This document shows, one piece after another, positions 31,244 to 43,674 of a stretch of DNA of 64,000 nt (position 1 is its first letter; every line of letters begins with the position of its first letter). This DNA comes from an uncultured Opitutaceae bacterium (lineage in GTDB: Bacteria; Verrucomicrobiota; Verrucomicrobiia; Opitutales; Opitutaceae). The translations under genes and the position numbers were made by a program. The notes beneath the pieces were generated by a model. That model saw nothing but the letters and a program-made list of their open reading frames with translations, did not search any database and was not told where the DNA came from. Location of the stretch: positions 1 through 64,000 of the forward strand of contig CAIXHE010000107.1 of the NCBI GenBank assembly GCA_903919205.1, read 5' to 3'.

Positions 31244-32463
31244 GGGGAGGTGCCGAGGATCTTGGCCACCTGCTGCACGTCCTTGTCGCCCCGGCCGCTA
31301 AGATTGACGATGATGATCTTGTCGGGGCCGAGGGCCCGGGCGCGCTTCATGCCGTGCACGAGGGCGTGGGTGCTCTCGAGCGCCGGGATGATCCCCTCCA
31401 GGCGGGAGCAGAGCTGGAAAGTCTCGAGCACCTCGTCGTCAGTGGCGTAGGCGTAGTCGATGCGGCCCCGGTCGCGGTAGAAGGCGTGCTCCGGGCCCAC
31501 CGCCGCGTAGTCGAGGCCCGCGGAGACGGAATGGGTGAGCTCAATCTGGCCGTCGGGATCCTGGAGGATGAAGGTCTTGCAGCCCTGGAGGACGCCCAGC
31601 TTGCCGCCCGCGAAGCGCGCGGCGTGGTCTCCCCGGGTGATGCCGCGGCCGCCGGCCTCGACGCCGGTCATGCGCACCGCCGGGTCCTGCAGGAACTCGA
31701 AGAAGAGCCCGATCGCGTTGCTGCCGCCGCCCACGCAGGCGATCAATTCATCGGGAAGCCGGCCCTCGCGGGCCAGGATCTGCTCGCGGGCCTCTAGGCC
31801 GATCACCCGGTGGAAGTCGCGCACCATGGCCGGATACGGCTTCGATCCGTAGGCTGTCCCGAGGATGTAGTGGGTGGTGCGCACGTTGGTCACCCAGTCG
31901 CGCATGGCCTCGTTGATGGCCTCCTTCAGCGTCTTCTGGCCGGCCTCGACCCCGCGGACCTCGGCACCCATCAGCCGCATGCGGAAGACGTTCAGGGCCT
32001 GGCGCTCCATGTCGACGGCCCCCATGTAGACCACGCACTGAAGGCCGAACTTGGCGCACACGGCCGCGGTGGCTACGCCGTGCTGGCCGGCGCCCGTCTC
32101 GGCGATCACGCGCTTCTTGCCCATGCGCTTGGCGAGGAGCGCCTGGCCGAGGGCATTGTTGATCTTGTGGGCCCCCGTGTGCAGCAGGTCCTCGCGCTTC
32201 AGGTAGATCTTGGCGCCCCCGCAGTGCTGGGTCAGGCGCTCGGCTAGGTACAGCGGCGTCGGCCTTCCCGCGAATTCCCTCAGGTGGCCGCGAAGCTCCG
32301 CCTGGAACGCCGGGTCCGTGCGCGCCTCGGCGTACACGCTCTCGAGCTCCTCCAGCGCGGCCATCAGGGTCTCCGGCACAAAGATGCCCCCATAGGGCCC
32401 GAAGTGGCCGGCCGCGTCGGGCAGGGAGAAACGGTCGATGGGAGGCTCGGCGGTGGCGGGCAT
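31240..32463 (-). CDS. trpB: tryptophan synthase beta chain
   Basis: [55 protein letters not shown]. Confidence 0.97.
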   Translation of the reverse strand: MPATAEPPIDRFSLPDAAGHFGPYGGIFVPETLMAALEELESVYAEARTDPAFQAELRGHLREFAGRPTPLYLAERLTQHCGGAKIYLKREDLLHTGAHKINNALGQALLAKRMGKKRVIAETGAGQHGVATAAVCAKFGLQCVVYMGAVDMERQALNVFRMRLMGAEVRGVEAGQKTLKEAINEAMRDWVTNVRTTHYILGTAYGSKPYPAMVRDFHRVIGLEAREQILAREGRLPDELIACVGGGSNAIGLFFEFLQDPAVRMTGVEAGGRGITRGDHAARFAGGKLGVLQGCKTFILQDPDGQIELTHSVSAGLDYAAVGPEHAFYRDRGRIDYAYATDDEVLETFQLCSRLEGIIPALESTHALVHGMKRARALGPDKIIIVNLSGRGDKDVQQVAKILGTSP

Positions 32464-32582
32464 GGGAAAGTCCAGAACGTTGGATTCGAAGCGCTGGGTT
32501 GCAAGAAACCTTGCACAGGCTTCTTTACTTGTACAATCCGAGGGAAACCCCAGTTTCGAACCCGCGCTGACCCGTCGCAGCG

Positions 32583-32604
32583 CCCGGCCAACCCCTTGGC
32601 CGGG
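32583..32604. promoter_or_regulatory. perfect 9-bp hairpin with 4-nt loop upstream of the 32629 CDS
   Basis: CCCGGCCAA-CCCC-TTGGCCGGG in the trpB/isomerase divergent intergenic region. Confidence 0.5.
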
Positions 32605-32628
32605 ATCAACTAGCCCCCACCCCCGAAG

Positions 32629-33474
32629 ATGAAACTAAAGCTGATCGCCGCCGCCTTGCTTGCCACCGCCTCCTCGATCGCCGCCGAGGCGAACCCGCTC
32701 GGGCTCCAGCTCTGGAGCCTGCGCAATCAACTCACCGCGAGCCTCCCGGTCGGCATGGCCGACGCGAAGGACCTCGGCTTCACGCTGGTCGAGTCGGCCG
32801 GCACCTACGGCCACACGGCCAAGGAATTCAAGGCGATCGCCGACGCCCACGGCCTCAAGATCGCCGGATGCCACATCCCCTATGAGCGCCTCCAGGCGGA
32901 CCTGCCCGGGGCGATCGCCGAGGCCAAGCTGCTTGGCGCCTCCTACATCGTTGTGGCCTGGGTCCCCCATCCGGAGACCGGCTTCGACGTGGCGCAGGCG
33001 CGCGTCGCCATCGCCAACTTCAACAAGTGGGGCGCCGCGTGCAAGGCGCAGGGCCTCTCCTTCGGCTTCCACACCCACGGCTACGAGTTCAAGCCGCTCG
33101 CGGACGGCACGTCCGCCTTCGACGTGATGATGAAGGAGTCCGATCCCGCGCTCGTTTTCTGCGAGATGGACGTCTTCTGGGTGGTGCAGGCCGGGATCGA
33201 CCCGGTCGCGCTCCTCAAGCGCTATCCCGGCCGCTTCACGGCCTTTCACATCAAGGATATGAGGAAGGGCGCGCCGACCGGCCTCTACGCGGGCCATGCG
33301 CCTGCCTCCGACAACGTGATCGTGGGCACGGGCATCATGGACTGGAAGGGCATCGTCGGCGCAGGCAAGGCCGCCGGCATCAAGTACTACTTCATCGAGG
33401 ACGAGACCGACGACCCGATGCATAACATACCCCCGAGCATCGCCTTCCTCGCCACCCTCGGCCTGAAGCCCTGA
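32629..33474 (+). CDS. exported sugar phosphate isomerase/epimerase-like TIM-barrel protein
   Basis: Signal-peptide-like [21 protein letters not shown], then [11 protein letters not shown]...FHTHGYEF...FCEMDVFWV...FHIKDM (AP-endonuclease-2-like fold). Confidence 0.85.
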   Translation: MKLKLIAAALLATASSIAAEANPLGLQLWSLRNQLTASLPVGMADAKDLGFTLVESAGTYGHTAKEFKAIADAHGLKIAGCHIPYERLQADLPGAIAEAKLLGASYIVVAWVPHPETGFDVAQARVAIANFNKWGAACKAQGLSFGFHTHGYEFKPLADGTSAFDVMMKESDPALVFCEMDVFWVVQAGIDPVALLKRYPGRFTAFHIKDMRKGAPTGLYAGHAPASDNVIVGTGIMDWKGIVGAGKAAGIKYYFIEDETDDPMHNIPPSIAFLATLGLKP

Positions 33475-33485
33475 ACACGCCGCCC

Positions 33486-34751
33486 ATGAACGCCAAACGC
33501 CTCTTCCTCGCCAGCCGGGTCGCCCTCGTCGTCACCGCCATGAGCTTCGCGCTGCGTGCCGGGGCCGTGGGCTCCTGGGCCGCGGGCTTCCACCTCACCC
33601 TCGAGCAGGTCGGCTGGGTCAACGGGACCGCCTTCTGGGGCTTCACGCTCGCGATGCTCTTCGGGGGGCCGCTCTGCGACGCCCTCGGCCTCGGGCGCAT
33701 CATGGCCATCGCCTTCGTCGGGCACCTGGTCGGCATCCTGCTGACCATCTTCGCCTGGAACTACCTGAGCCTCTACATCGGCACGCTCATCTTCGGCATC
33801 GCCAACGGCTCCGTGGAGGCCGCATGCAACCCTCTCATCACCACCCTCTTCCCGGACGACAAGACGACGAAGCTTAACCACTTCCACGTCTGGTTCCCGG
33901 GCGGCATCGTGATCGGCGGCGTGCTGGCGTACCTGATGGAAAAGGCGGGGCTCGGCTGGAAGGCCGAGTTCGCCACCATGCTCGTGCCGCTCGCGGTCTA
34001 CGGCTTCCTCTTCGTCGGGCAGCCCTTCCCCAAGACCGAGCGCGTGCAGCAGGGCATCTCAACCCTCTCGATGTTCAAGGCCTGCGTGAGCCCGCTCTTC
34101 CTGCTGATGGTCGTCTGCATGCTGATGACCGCCTCGACGGAGCTCGGCAGCACGACCTGGATCCCCAACATCCTGACGAGCGCCGGCGTCCCCGGAATCC
34201 TGGTCCTCGCCTGGATCAACGGCCTGATGGCGATCGGCCGGCAGAGCGCGGGGGCGTTCGTTCATAGGCTCTCGCCGCTCGGCATGCTGCTCTCGAGCAG
34301 CGTCCTGAGCGCGCTCGGCCTCTACGCAATGAGCCAGTCGACCGGCTACACCCTCTTCGCGGCCGCCACGGTCTTCGCCCTGGGGGTCTGCTTCTTCTGG
34401 CCCACGATGCTCGGCTTCGTGAACGAGCGTTTCCCGAGCACCGGGGCGCTCGGGCTCGCGATCATGGGCGGGTGCGGGATGCTGAGCGTGAGCTTCATCC
34501 TGCCCGTTCTTGGCAAGTACTTCGACCTGGGGATCGCCGCCCGTGTCCCGGCCCAGCAGACGGTCGCCAGCCTCTCGGCCGCACCGGACGGAAGCGCGCT
34601 CGCCATCGAGTGGCTGCACATCCAGGCCGCCGCCGGGCTAGAGATGCTGGGACGCATGGCGTACCTGCCGGTCGTGCTGTTCGTCATCTTCCTCGCCCTT
34701 TTCCTGGGTCATCGGGGAAAGTCGCACATCGCGCCCAAGCCGGGCGCCTGA
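33486..34751 (+). CDS. MFS transporter
   Basis: Multiple hydrophobic helices; NGTAFWGFTLAMLFGGPLCDALGLGRIM MFS signature-like loop. Confidence 0.85.
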   Translation: MNAKRLFLASRVALVVTAMSFALRAGAVGSWAAGFHLTLEQVGWVNGTAFWGFTLAMLFGGPLCDALGLGRIMAIAFVGHLVGILLTIFAWNYLSLYIGTLIFGIANGSVEAACNPLITTLFPDDKTTKLNHFHVWFPGGIVIGGVLAYLMEKAGLGWKAEFATMLVPLAVYGFLFVGQPFPKTERVQQGISTLSMFKACVSPLFLLMVVCMLMTASTELGSTTWIPNILTSAGVPGILVLAWINGLMAIGRQSAGAFVHRLSPLGMLLSSSVLSALGLYAMSQSTGYTLFAAATVFALGVCFFWPTMLGFVNERFPSTGALGLAIMGGCGMLSVSFILPVLGKYFDLGIAARVPAQQTVASLSAAPDGSALAIEWLHIQAAAGLEMLGRMAYLPVVLFVIFLALFLGHRGKSHIAPKPGA

Positions 34752-34761
34752 GCGGCACGCT

Positions 34762-36006
34762 TCAGGGCCGGGCCATCGCCCGGCCCGCCTGCCAGCCGGT
34801 GGTCCAGGCGGCCTGGAAGTTGAAGCCGCCGGTCACCCCGTCGATGTCGAGCACCTCGCCCGCAAAATGCAGGCCCGGGCAGGTGCGGCTCTCCATGGTG
34901 GCCATGTCGACGCCGTCCAGGCGGACGCCGCCGCAGGTCACGAACTCCTCCTTGTTCATGCTCTTGCCCTCGACCGCGAGCTCGCAGGCCGTGACCTGGA
35001 GCGCCAGGGAGCGGAGCGCCTCGTTGGACACGTTGGCCCAGGTCGCCGCGGGCGCCACGCCCGCGGCCCCGACCAGCCGCTCCCAAAGGCGGGAGGGGAT
35101 CACGAAACCGTTGGCCGTAGAGACCTGCCGGCGGGGATGGGACGCGCGGTCGGCCTCGAGCGCGGAGCGGGCCTCCTCGGTGGAGGCCGGCTCCGCCCAG
35201 TTGACCACGAGGGTGAACCGGTAGTCCGCCGCATGCAGCTCGCGCGCGCCCCAGGCCGAGAGCTTGAGGATGCAGGGGCCGCTCAGGCCCCAGTGCGTCA
35301 CGAGGACCGGGCCCGCCTGGCGCAGGCGGCTTCCCTTGACGGCGGCGCCGGCCTCCTGCGCGCACAGCCCCTCGAGGCCGCGCAGCCTCGGGTCGTCGAC
35401 GTGGAAGGTGAAGAGGGACGGGACCGGGGGCACGACCGCGTGGCCCAGCGCCTCGGCGAGCGAGGCGCCCGCGCCCCCCTTGGCACCCCCGGAGGCGAGC
35501 AGCACCCTGCCGGCCGCCACCCGCTCGCCGCTCGAGAGTTCCACGTCGAAGCCCCCGGCCTCCCGCCGCTTCACCGAGCGCACGCCGCATCCGGTGACCA
35601 GACGGACCCCGGCCCCCTCGGCGGCGCGCCGCAGGCACTCCACGATCGTCGCCGAGCTGTCGGTGACCGGGAACATGCGCCCGTCCCGCTCGGCCTTGAG
35701 CTCGACGCCCCGCCCCGCGAACCAGGCCACCGTCTCCGCGGGCCCGAAGCGCGTCAGGGGGCCGATCAGCTCGCGCCCCCCTCTCGGGTAGTGGCGCGCC
35801 AGCTCGCGCGGGTCAAAGCAGGCGTGGGTGACGTTGCAGCGCCCTCCCCCGGAGACGCGCACCTTGGCAAGGGGGTGGGCCGTGGCCTCGTAGAGCGTCA
35901 CCTCGGTCCCGGGATCGGCCTCGGCGCAGGCGATCGCCCCGAAGAAGCCTGCGGCCCCCGCCCCGACCACCACCCTGCGCGCCGCGGCGTGAGGTGCTGA
36001 CGGCAT
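34762..36006 (-). CDS. BaiN/HI0933-like NAD(P)/FAD-dependent oxidoreductase
   Basis: VVVGAGAAGFFGAIACAEADPGTEVTLYEA, VSGGGRCNVTHAC, C-terminal GLHFAGEVLDIDGVTGGFNFQAAWTTGWQAGRAM. Confidence 0.92.
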   Translation of the reverse strand: MPSAPHAAARRVVVGAGAAGFFGAIACAEADPGTEVTLYEATAHPLAKVRVSGGGRCNVTHACFDPRELARHYPRGGRELIGPLTRFGPAETVAWFAGRGVELKAERDGRMFPVTDSSATIVECLRRAAEGAGVRLVTGCGVRSVKRREAGGFDVELSSGERVAAGRVLLASGGAKGGAGASLAEALGHAVVPPVPSLFTFHVDDPRLRGLEGLCAQEAGAAVKGSRLRQAGPVLVTHWGLSGPCILKLSAWGARELHAADYRFTLVVNWAEPASTEEARSALEADRASHPRRQVSTANGFVIPSRLWERLVGAAGVAPAATWANVSNEALRSLALQVTACELAVEGKSMNKEEFVTCGGVRLDGVDMATMESRTCPGLHFAGEVLDIDGVTGGFNFQAAWTTGWQAGRAMARP

Positions 36007-36014
36007 GGTCCCCC

Positions 36015-37457
36015 TCAGGCCCGCTTCACCGTGACGAGCGTCAGGTCGTCGCGCTGGGGCGTGTCCCCTGCGAACCGGCGCACGCTCTCGAGAACGCCGT
36101 CGTTGATCTCGCTGGCCGTGCGGTTGTGCAGCGCGCGCACCACGTCCGCCAGCCGGGCGCTCGAGAACTCCTTCTCCTCGTCGTTCGGGGCCTCGGTCAC
36201 GCCGTCGGTGAAGAGGACCAGCGTGTCGCCCGGGCCGAAGGGCTCTATGCGGTCCTCGATCACGGAGGCGAACAGCTCGTCGGGCATGAGACCGAGCGGC
36301 ATCCCCTCTGAGCGCACGAGGTGGGTCTGGTAGGTGCCCGTCGCGGGGTCCGGCCGGGCGAAGAGGGGCATCTCGTGGCCGCCCCGGGCGAACGTCACGG
36401 TGTTGCCGACGGTGTCGATGATGGCGTAAAGCATCGTCACGTAGAGGTCCCCGTGGATGTCTGCCTCCATGGTGCGGTTGAGCTCGATGAGCGCCTGGGC
36501 GGGCGAGACGTGCCGCGAGGCGATCTGGCGCAGGTTGGTGCGGCAGACGGCCATGTAGAGGGAGGCGGCGATGCCCTTGCCGGACACGTCGGCCACGGCC
36601 ACCCCGATGCGCGTGGGCGAGAGCGCGATCACGTCGTAGAGGTCGCCGCCGACCCTCTGGGCCGGCGAATAGCGGGCGTCGAGGTCCAGGCCGGCGAAGG
36701 CGCTCGAGCGCGAGGGCAGCAGCATCTTCTGGATGCCGCTCGCCAGCGCCAGGTCGAGGTCGAGCTGGTTGCGCTCGATCTGGACGCTCAGCGACTCGGC
36801 GTTGTGGAGCGCGAGGGCCGCCTGCTCGGCCAGGGACTGCATGAGCGTGCACTCCGTCTCCGTGAAAAGGCGGTTGTCGACGGGATTGGCCACCGCGAGG
36901 ACCCCGAAGAAGCGGTCGCGGAACCTCATGGGCACCGCGATCACCGAGCGCACGGCCAGGTTCGGGTCGTCGTGCTTGACGATCGAAGGGTCGGCGGCGG
37001 CGTCTGCGATCAACTCGCCGCGCCCCGTCAGGGCGACGCGCCCCGCGATGCCCTCGCCCACCGGGAACTCCTCCGAGCGCAGCACCTGCTCGATGAACTT
37101 CGCGCGCGTGGTGAGCTTGCCCTTCACGTGGTCCGGCAGCGGCTTGTGCGGCGGGAAGAGGCCCTCCACGGCGACGCTGCGCATCATGTTGGCGGGGGTG
37201 CGCTCGAAGATGCACGCGCTCAGCGCCCCGGTGCAGAGGATCGACGCGTGGACGATGCGCTGGTGGAGCTCCTGGCGGGAGAGGCCCTCTCCCAGGGCCT
37301 CGGCCATCAGGTGCATGAAGTCGAGGGCCCGCTGCCGGTCGTGCATCGCGCGCTCGCGCTGCTCCTCGCGCAGGTCGGCCTCGCGGCGGCTCCTGAGATA
37401 CGCCAGGCCGAGCGCCCCGACGCAAGCGGCCAGGCACAGGGTGATGAAGGAGAGCAT
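36015..37457 (-). CDS. GAF domain / PP2C (SpoIIE/RsbU-type) serine phosphatase with N-terminal TM segment
   Basis: N-terminal hydrophobic segment, GAF region, then AQRVGGDLYDVIAL, VADVSGKGIAASLYM, GHEMPLF, LVLFTDGVTEA, QRDDLTLVTVK. Confidence 0.9.
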   Translation of the reverse strand: MLSFITLCLAACVGALGLAYLRSRREADLREEQRERAMHDRQRALDFMHLMAEALGEGLSRQELHQRIVHASILCTGALSACIFERTPANMMRSVAVEGLFPPHKPLPDHVKGKLTTRAKFIEQVLRSEEFPVGEGIAGRVALTGRGELIADAAADPSIVKHDDPNLAVRSVIAVPMRFRDRFFGVLAVANPVDNRLFTETECTLMQSLAEQAALALHNAESLSVQIERNQLDLDLALASGIQKMLLPSRSSAFAGLDLDARYSPAQRVGGDLYDVIALSPTRIGVAVADVSGKGIAASLYMAVCRTNLRQIASRHVSPAQALIELNRTMEADIHGDLYVTMLYAIIDTVGNTVTFARGGHEMPLFARPDPATGTYQTHLVRSEGMPLGLMPDELFASVIEDRIEPFGPGDTLVLFTDGVTEAPNDEEKEFSSARLADVVRALHNRTASEINDGVLESVRRFAGDTPQRDDLTLVTVKRA

Positions 37458-37499
37458 GGGGGGGCCGGGCGCGGCTCAGCCGGGGGGCATGGCCGGGCG

Positions 37500-38008
37500 C
37501 TAGCCCTGCTCGACGCGGTTCTTCATGAACTCGAGCACGTCTTGAAACTTGCCGCGGTTCGTCTCGTCGGCCGACACGAGGCTCTCGTGCGCCTCGAGCA
37601 CCAGGCGGGCGTTCTCAAGCTCTCCGCGCTCCCCCGTCACGAGGGCGGTGTCGCAGGCGTCGACGTTGGCCGAGGTCTCGCCCGAGTCGATCGTGAGCAG
37701 CTTGTGCAGGCCCAGGTTGCGCACGAGCTCGAGGTTGCGCTGGCCCATGCGGGTCAGCACCAGGCTGCCCTTCGGGGTGCGCTTGCGCAGGTCGAGGGCG
37801 ATCCCGGCCAGCACGCCGAGGAAGGTGCTGTCCATGCTGGTGCACCGCAGGAAGTCGATGACGAAGCTTGCCTTGCCGGCCTTCAGCATCTGGGACATGA
37901 AGTCGCGCAGGCAGGCGCTGTTCAGGAAGCTCGCCCTACCCTCGATGCGGACCACCACCGGGTCCGAGTAGGCGTCGACCAGGTAAACGGGCTTTGCCGA
38001 GTCGGGCG

Positions 38009-38012
<4 letters not shown>
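37500..38012 (-). CDS. STAS-domain anti-sigma-factor-antagonist-like protein
   Basis: [57 protein letters not shown] start overlaps the acnA stop by 4 bp (GTGA). Confidence 0.85.
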
Positions 38013-40717
<2,705 letters not shown>

Positions 40718-40730
40718 CGAGTCGGCGGGG

Positions 40731-41204
40731 TCAGCTGGCGAGCGCCGCCTTGACGGCCGCGAAATCGGGGAGGTCCTTCGGGGTGGCGGTCTGCTCGGCG
40801 TACTTGACGACGCCGTCCCTGCCGATGACGAAGGCCGCCCGGGCGCTCGTGTCGCCGATGCCGGCAAGCCCCGGGAACACGACGCCGTAGGCCGCGGCGA
40901 CCTGCTTGTTCAGGTCGCTCAGGAGGGTGACCGTGATCTTGCTCTGCTTGGCCCAGGCGGCCTGGGCGAAGGGGCTGTCGACGCTGATGCCGTAGACCTC
41001 GGCGCCGGTGCCGGCGTACTGCTCGAGGCCCGCGGACACGTCGCACATCTCCTGCGTGCACACGCCGGTGAACGCCAGCGGGAAGAAGAGCAGCACGGTC
41101 TGCTTCTTTCCGAAGTTGTCGCTCAGCTTGACGTCCTTCAGCCCCTCCGGGGCTGCGGTCTTCAGCGTGAAGTCAGGGGCCTTGCTACCTATGGGAATGG
41201 GCAT
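40731..41204 (-). CDS. peroxiredoxin (AhpE/BCP-like)
   Basis: [12 protein letters not shown]...[23 protein letters not shown]. Confidence 0.92.
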   Translation of the reverse strand: MPIPIGSKAPDFTLKTAAPEGLKDVKLSDNFGKKQTVLLFFPLAFTGVCTQEMCDVSAGLEQYAGTGAEVYGISVDSPFAQAAWAKQSKITVTLLSDLNKQVAAAYGVVFPGLAGIGDTSARAAFVIGRDGVVKYAEQTATPKDLPDFAAVKAALAS

Positions 41205-41387
41205 GGTGAATGAGGGTGTTCTTACGGGACCGGGTATCGGGACCGCTGCCTTTCGGCCGGGATCCAGAGGAAGGGACAGTTTGGTTCACCGGCCCGACCT
41301 CCGCAAATCGTTTTTTACAGTCCCGCCGGCCGGTGCCCATGAAATCCCTTGCGGCCCGGGCCCCGGGGGGGCTTTTTGAGGGGCCCC

Positions 41388-42665
41388 ATGACCATCATCG
41401 AAGAGCTGAAGTGGCGCGAGCTCCTGGCGGACTGCACCGACCTGGAGGGCCTTTCCTCACGCCTCGCCACGGGGCCGACGACCCTCTACTGCGGCTTCGA
41501 CCCGACGGGGGACTCCCTCCATGTGGGCAACCTGGTCGGGCAGCTCACGCTGCGGCGCTTCCAGCTCCACGGGCACCGGCCCCTCGCCCTGGCGGGCGGG
41601 GCCACCGGCATGATCGGGGATCCCTCCGGCAAGTCCGCCGAGCGCAACCTGCTCTCCCGGGAGCAGCTCGACCAGAACGTGGCCAGCATCAAGTCCCAGC
41701 TCGCCAGGATCCTGGACTTCGACTGCGCCGTGAACCCGGCCCGGTTGGTCGACAACGCCACCTGGACCGCCGGGCTCGGCTACCTCGATTTCCTCCGGGA
41801 GGTGGGCAAGTATTTCTCGGTCAATATGATGGTGGCCAAGGACAGCGTGCGCTCGCGCATGGAGGGGGACGCCGGGATCAGCTACACCGAGTTCAGCTAC
41901 ATGCTGCTCCAGGCCCATGACTTCTACCACCTGCGAAAGACGCTGGAATGCGAGCTGCAGGTCGGCGGTTCCGACCAGTGGGGAAACATCACCGCCGGAA
42001 CCGACCTGATCCGCAAGAAGCTCGCCGCCACCGCCTGGGGGCTCACCTTCCCGCTGATCACCAAGGCCGACGGCACCAAGTTCGGGAAGACCGAGGCCGG
42101 CGCGGTGTGGCTCGACCCGAGGAAGACGAGCCCGTACCGATTCTACCAGTTCTTCGTCAACACCGAGGACGCGATGGTGCCCTCCTACCTGAGGAAGTTC
42201 ACGCTCCTCTCCCCGGCCGAGATCGCCCCGCTCGAGGCCGCCCATGCGGCCAACCCCGGGGCCCGCGAGGCCCACAAGGCGCTGGCCCGCGAGGTCACGA
42301 CGATCGTACACGGAAGGAGCGCGAGCGACGACGCGGTGCGCGCAAGCGAGATCATGTTCGGCGGCGGCCTCGATGGGATCACCGAATCGCTGTTCAGCGA
42401 CGTCGCCGGGGAGATCCCGACGAAGCCGCTCGAGCGCGACCGGCTCTCCGGGGCGGGCCTTGCGCTGACCGAGGTGCTCCTGCACAGCGGGCTAAGCCCC
42501 TCGAAGGGACAGGCCCGCAAGGACATCGAGGGCGGAGGAATCTACGTGAACAACGTGCGCGCCGCGGACGCCTCCCGCCAGGTGAGCGCCGCCGACCTGC
42601 TCTTCGGCCGCTACGTCCTTCTGCGCAAGGGCAAGCGCAGCTACGTGCTGCTGAGCGTCGCCTAG
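41388..42665 (+). CDS. tyrS: tyrosyl-tRNA synthetase
   Basis: TTLYCGFDPTGDSLHVGNLVG, GGSDQWGNITAGTDLIRK, KFGKTEAGAVWLDP, C-terminal S4 domain. Confidence 0.96.
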   Translation: MTIIEELKWRELLADCTDLEGLSSRLATGPTTLYCGFDPTGDSLHVGNLVGQLTLRRFQLHGHRPLALAGGATGMIGDPSGKSAERNLLSREQLDQNVASIKSQLARILDFDCAVNPARLVDNATWTAGLGYLDFLREVGKYFSVNMMVAKDSVRSRMEGDAGISYTEFSYMLLQAHDFYHLRKTLECELQVGGSDQWGNITAGTDLIRKKLAATAWGLTFPLITKADGTKFGKTEAGAVWLDPRKTSPYRFYQFFVNTEDAMVPSYLRKFTLLSPAEIAPLEAAHAANPGAREAHKALAREVTTIVHGRSASDDAVRASEIMFGGGLDGITESLFSDVAGEIPTKPLERDRLSGAGLALTEVLLHSGLSPSKGQARKDIEGGGIYVNNVRAADASRQVSAADLLFGRYVLLRKGKRSYVLLSVA

Positions 42666-42679
42666 GGGCTCCCCGAGGC

Positions 42680-43663
42680 CTAAAAGAACATGGCCTCGCT
42701 CAGGGCCGCCTCGGGCGACAGGAGCGAGACCGTGGCGGGCATGGTCGTGCGGCCTGAGCCGAAGTCGGCGTCGAACACCGCGTGCGAGGTGGCCACGTCG
42801 GCCTTCCACGAGAATGACTTGGCGCCTCCGTAGTCGAACCGCAGCGAGAAGCCCTTCGGGGGGCCCTGCACGTCGAGCGCGAGTTCGGCCGACTCGCCCG
42901 AGGCGCCGCAGCGGTTCAGCCGGCCGCGCACCCACTGCAGGAGGGCGCGGGCCTCGGGCTCGACCTGCCCGCCGTGGGAGAGCCGCAGCGAGGTGAGGCC
43001 CTTGGCAAGCGCCTCCACCGGGTAGCGCCCGAGGAACTGGCCGATCGACTGGCGCACCGGCAGCAGGCGCGCGTACGCCAGGTCCCTCACGTTCTCGGGG
43101 CGCGGCCAGCGGTAGCTGAACGCGTCGGTGGGCGCCGTGGCGCTGTCGATCAGGACACGGCGGGCCGCCGTCAGCAGGTAGCGGTAGTCCGCGAGGCGCA
43201 CCGACTCGCTGAAGCGGTGGGCCCAGTAGTACAAGGGCAGGTCCGTCGACAGGCAGATCGAGACCTGGCTCTCCAGGAACGCGCGCGCGCTGCGCGGGTA
43301 GCTCAGGAGCACGAACTCGCAGCAGCGCATGTCGTCGGGGGTCTTCCCGATCGAGCACTCTCCGTAGACCTTCGCGCGGATGTCGTGCACGCCCTCGTCG
43401 TTGGCGAGCGGGCAGAGCACGACGACGCGGCTCGGGTGCCGGCGCGAGAAGCGCACCGCCGTCTCGAACTGGCGCACGGCGTCGTCCGCGTCCGTCATCA
43501 GGCCCAGGTGCAGCACGAAGTTCACCTGGATCGCCTTGGCGCGCTCGCCCTCCGGCGACGGCTTCCCCTCGGCCGCGTTGCCCTCCCACATCTGGGCGAG
43601 GCCCTTCGATATGGTGCCTACGGGCACCTCGATGCCCGGGAGCGCTTCAAATATGCCGGACAT
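42680..43663 (-). CDS. opcA: glucose-6-phosphate dehydrogenase assembly protein OpcA-like
   Basis: MSGIFEALPGIEVPVGTISKGLAQMWEG..., RVVVLCPLANDE, VLIDSATAPTDAFSYRWP; directly downstream of zwf. Confidence 0.8.
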   Translation of the reverse strand: MSGIFEALPGIEVPVGTISKGLAQMWEGNAAEGKPSPEGERAKAIQVNFVLHLGLMTDADDAVRQFETAVRFSRRHPSRVVVLCPLANDEGVHDIRAKVYGECSIGKTPDDMRCCEFVLLSYPRSARAFLESQVSICLSTDLPLYYWAHRFSESVRLADYRYLLTAARRVLIDSATAPTDAFSYRWPRPENVRDLAYARLLPVRQSIGQFLGRYPVEALAKGLTSLRLSHGGQVEPEARALLQWVRGRLNRCGASGESAELALDVQGPPKGFSLRFDYGGAKSFSWKADVATSHAVFDADFGSGRTTMPATVSLLSPEAALSEAMFF

Positions 43664-43674
43664 GTGCGGCTCGC

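Noticed and set aside
34762-37437. 891-aa ORF read as a single fused protein
   Set aside because: Only the C-terminal ~415 aa (from MPSAPHAAARR at 36006) is the flavoprotein; the N-terminal part is an out-of-frame reading of the PP2C gene.
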